Of a stretch of 64,000 bases of DNA, positions 63,371 through 64,000 are shown in pieces. The notes beneath the pieces were generated by a model. It was not told where the DNA came from. It saw nothing but the letters and a program-made list of their open reading frames with translations, and did not search any database. A program made the translations under genes and the position numbers. Positions within the stretch are counted from its first letter, which is position 1; each line of letters starts with the position of its first letter. Origin of the DNA: Geobacteraceae bacterium (GTDB taxonomy: Bacteria; Desulfobacterota; Desulfuromonadia; Geobacterales; Pseudopelobacteraceae); contig JAAXTM010000003.1 in assembly GCA_013336525.1 (NCBI GenBank), forward strand, positions 1 to 64,000, given 5' to 3'.

Positions 63371-64000
63371 TCAGGCTTCGGGCAATCCAAACCGGGTTCT
63401 GATGATATCTATAAAAAAGTTGAGTGGTATGTTTATCTGCTGTTGGTTATCACCATGAATAATCATGGTTCGATTGCGACTATGGCTAAAACCATCAATG
63501 CGATGCTCAATGATCAGGCCACTCTCAAGTTGGTCCTGTACCAGTTCACGAGACAAAAAAGACACCCCGCTACCCTCACGAGTCAGTTGGAAGGTCATGT
63601 GAAGATCATCAAGGACTACGAAACTTTTGAAATTTGAAAGATCCCTGCCGATTGAACGCATATTCCCTTCCAGAAGTGTCCTTGAACAACAACCCTCTTT
63701 TCGGACAAAAATATTTTGTGCAAACAGAACTTCAGGGTCGATATTACCGGCAGGTATTTCAAGTGTCGGTGAACTGGCAAAGATTACGTCGTCACCTGGC
63801 AAAGAAATAGTCGTCAGATCAGAAAAATCAATAGAATCAAAGGAGTCACAATGTTCCACTACTGCCAGATCATACATGCCATCGCGCATTGCTTCGACTA
63901 TTTTTGCAGGATTATCGGACATGAAGGAGAGATCGGCCAGATTATTAAATTCCATCATGAATTCACGCATGATCGTTGGCAGGTGGACGACCCCAAAGGT
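63371..64000 (-). CDS. LysR-type transcriptional regulator, C-terminal part
   Basis: The frame is open to the window end, so only the last 209 residues are seen. They form a LysR substrate-binding domain (TFGVVHLPTIMREFMMEF; YDLAVVEHCD; GSGVSFLSRELVQDQLESG). The HTH lies beyond 64000. The gene ends 36 bases before the arsR promoter. Such sequences resemble CysB/CbbR-type regulators; the target is unknown. Confidence 0.85.
   Translation of the reverse strand, partial: TFGVVHLPTIMREFMMEFNNLADLSFMSDNPAKIVEAMRDGMYDLAVVEHCDSFDSIDFSDLTTISLPGDDVIFASSPTLEIPAGNIDPEVLFAQNIFVRKEGCCSRTLLEGNMRSIGRDLSNFKSFVVLDDLHMTFQLTREGSGVSFLSRELVQDQLESGLIIEHRIDGFSHSRNRTMIIHGDNQQQINIPLNFFIDIIRTRFGLPEA

Overview
The window looks like a chromosomal segment of a Geobacterales bacterium (Desulfuromonadota; Geobacter/Trichlorobacter type). 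The reasons are gene orders typical of that group: rpsU-yqeY-cvpA-dnaG-rpoD next to hisHAFE, and pheA-tyrA-aroA-cmk-ispH-rpsA-ihfB. Biotin pyruvate carboxylase, a haemerythrin chemoreceptor, many c-di-GMP-type proteins and Cys-rich redox proteins fit as well. This is inference from gene content; no 16S gene is present.

Layout. 1-76: 3' end of a 5S rRNA gene and its terminator. 143-8300: ferritin-like protein (-), then on + the PEP-synthase regulator, an orphan OmpR-type regulator, a DegP/DegQ protease, a polyferredoxin membrane protein, rdgC, obgE and proB. 8316-21479 (all -): glyQ-glyS-chemoreceptor-hisH-hisA-hisF-hisE, followed by a separate promoter for rpsU-yqeY-cvpA-dnaG-rpoD-(TPR/DUF11-like protein). 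21537-23400: a ferredoxin, an overlapping 59-codon Cys-rich gene, ilvE, and three copies of a structured repeat in front of glyQ and ilvE. 23503-26952: pyc. 27069-32077: VF530 protein, glycosyltransferase, GGDEF, EAL-HDOD and HD proteins plus a 55-aa gene missed by length filters. 32169-39240: aromatic amino acid/cmk/ispH/rpsA/ihfB cluster ending in tRNA-Leu(UAA).

39199-41820 is a 2.6-kb accessory segment. It is bounded by the tRNA-Leu 3' flank and a second, degenerate copy of that flank, and it carries a probable free-standing structured RNA with a leader-type 14-codon ORF. 41893-46500: flavodoxin, PhnA-like protein, Bax-inhibitor-1 homologue, PilZ protein and an hsp20-hsp20-cbpA-cbpM heat-shock cluster. 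46594-53861: M1 peptidase, two tandem ChaN-type proteins, a lipoprotein, a slipin, a dispersed inverted repeat, an HExxH membrane protein and an unusual homocysteine S-methyltransferase relative. 54058-58695: tRNA-Pro(GGG), small HTH protein, a glycosyltransferase remnant, thiamine-binding protein, rhomboid protease, hybrid histidine kinase and rhodanese.

58788-63335 is a compact metal/redox operon read on the minus strand from an ArsR-type promoter-operator: arsR, ArsP-like permease, two CDF-type membrane proteins, a BFD-like [2Fe-2S] protein, two thioredoxin-fold proteins and CcdA. The window ends inside a LysR-type regulator.

The least explained items are the repeat family before glyQ/ilvE, the RNA at 40031-40219, the two short conserved-looking genes (21840-22019 and 31179-31346) and the tRNA-Leu flank duplication.
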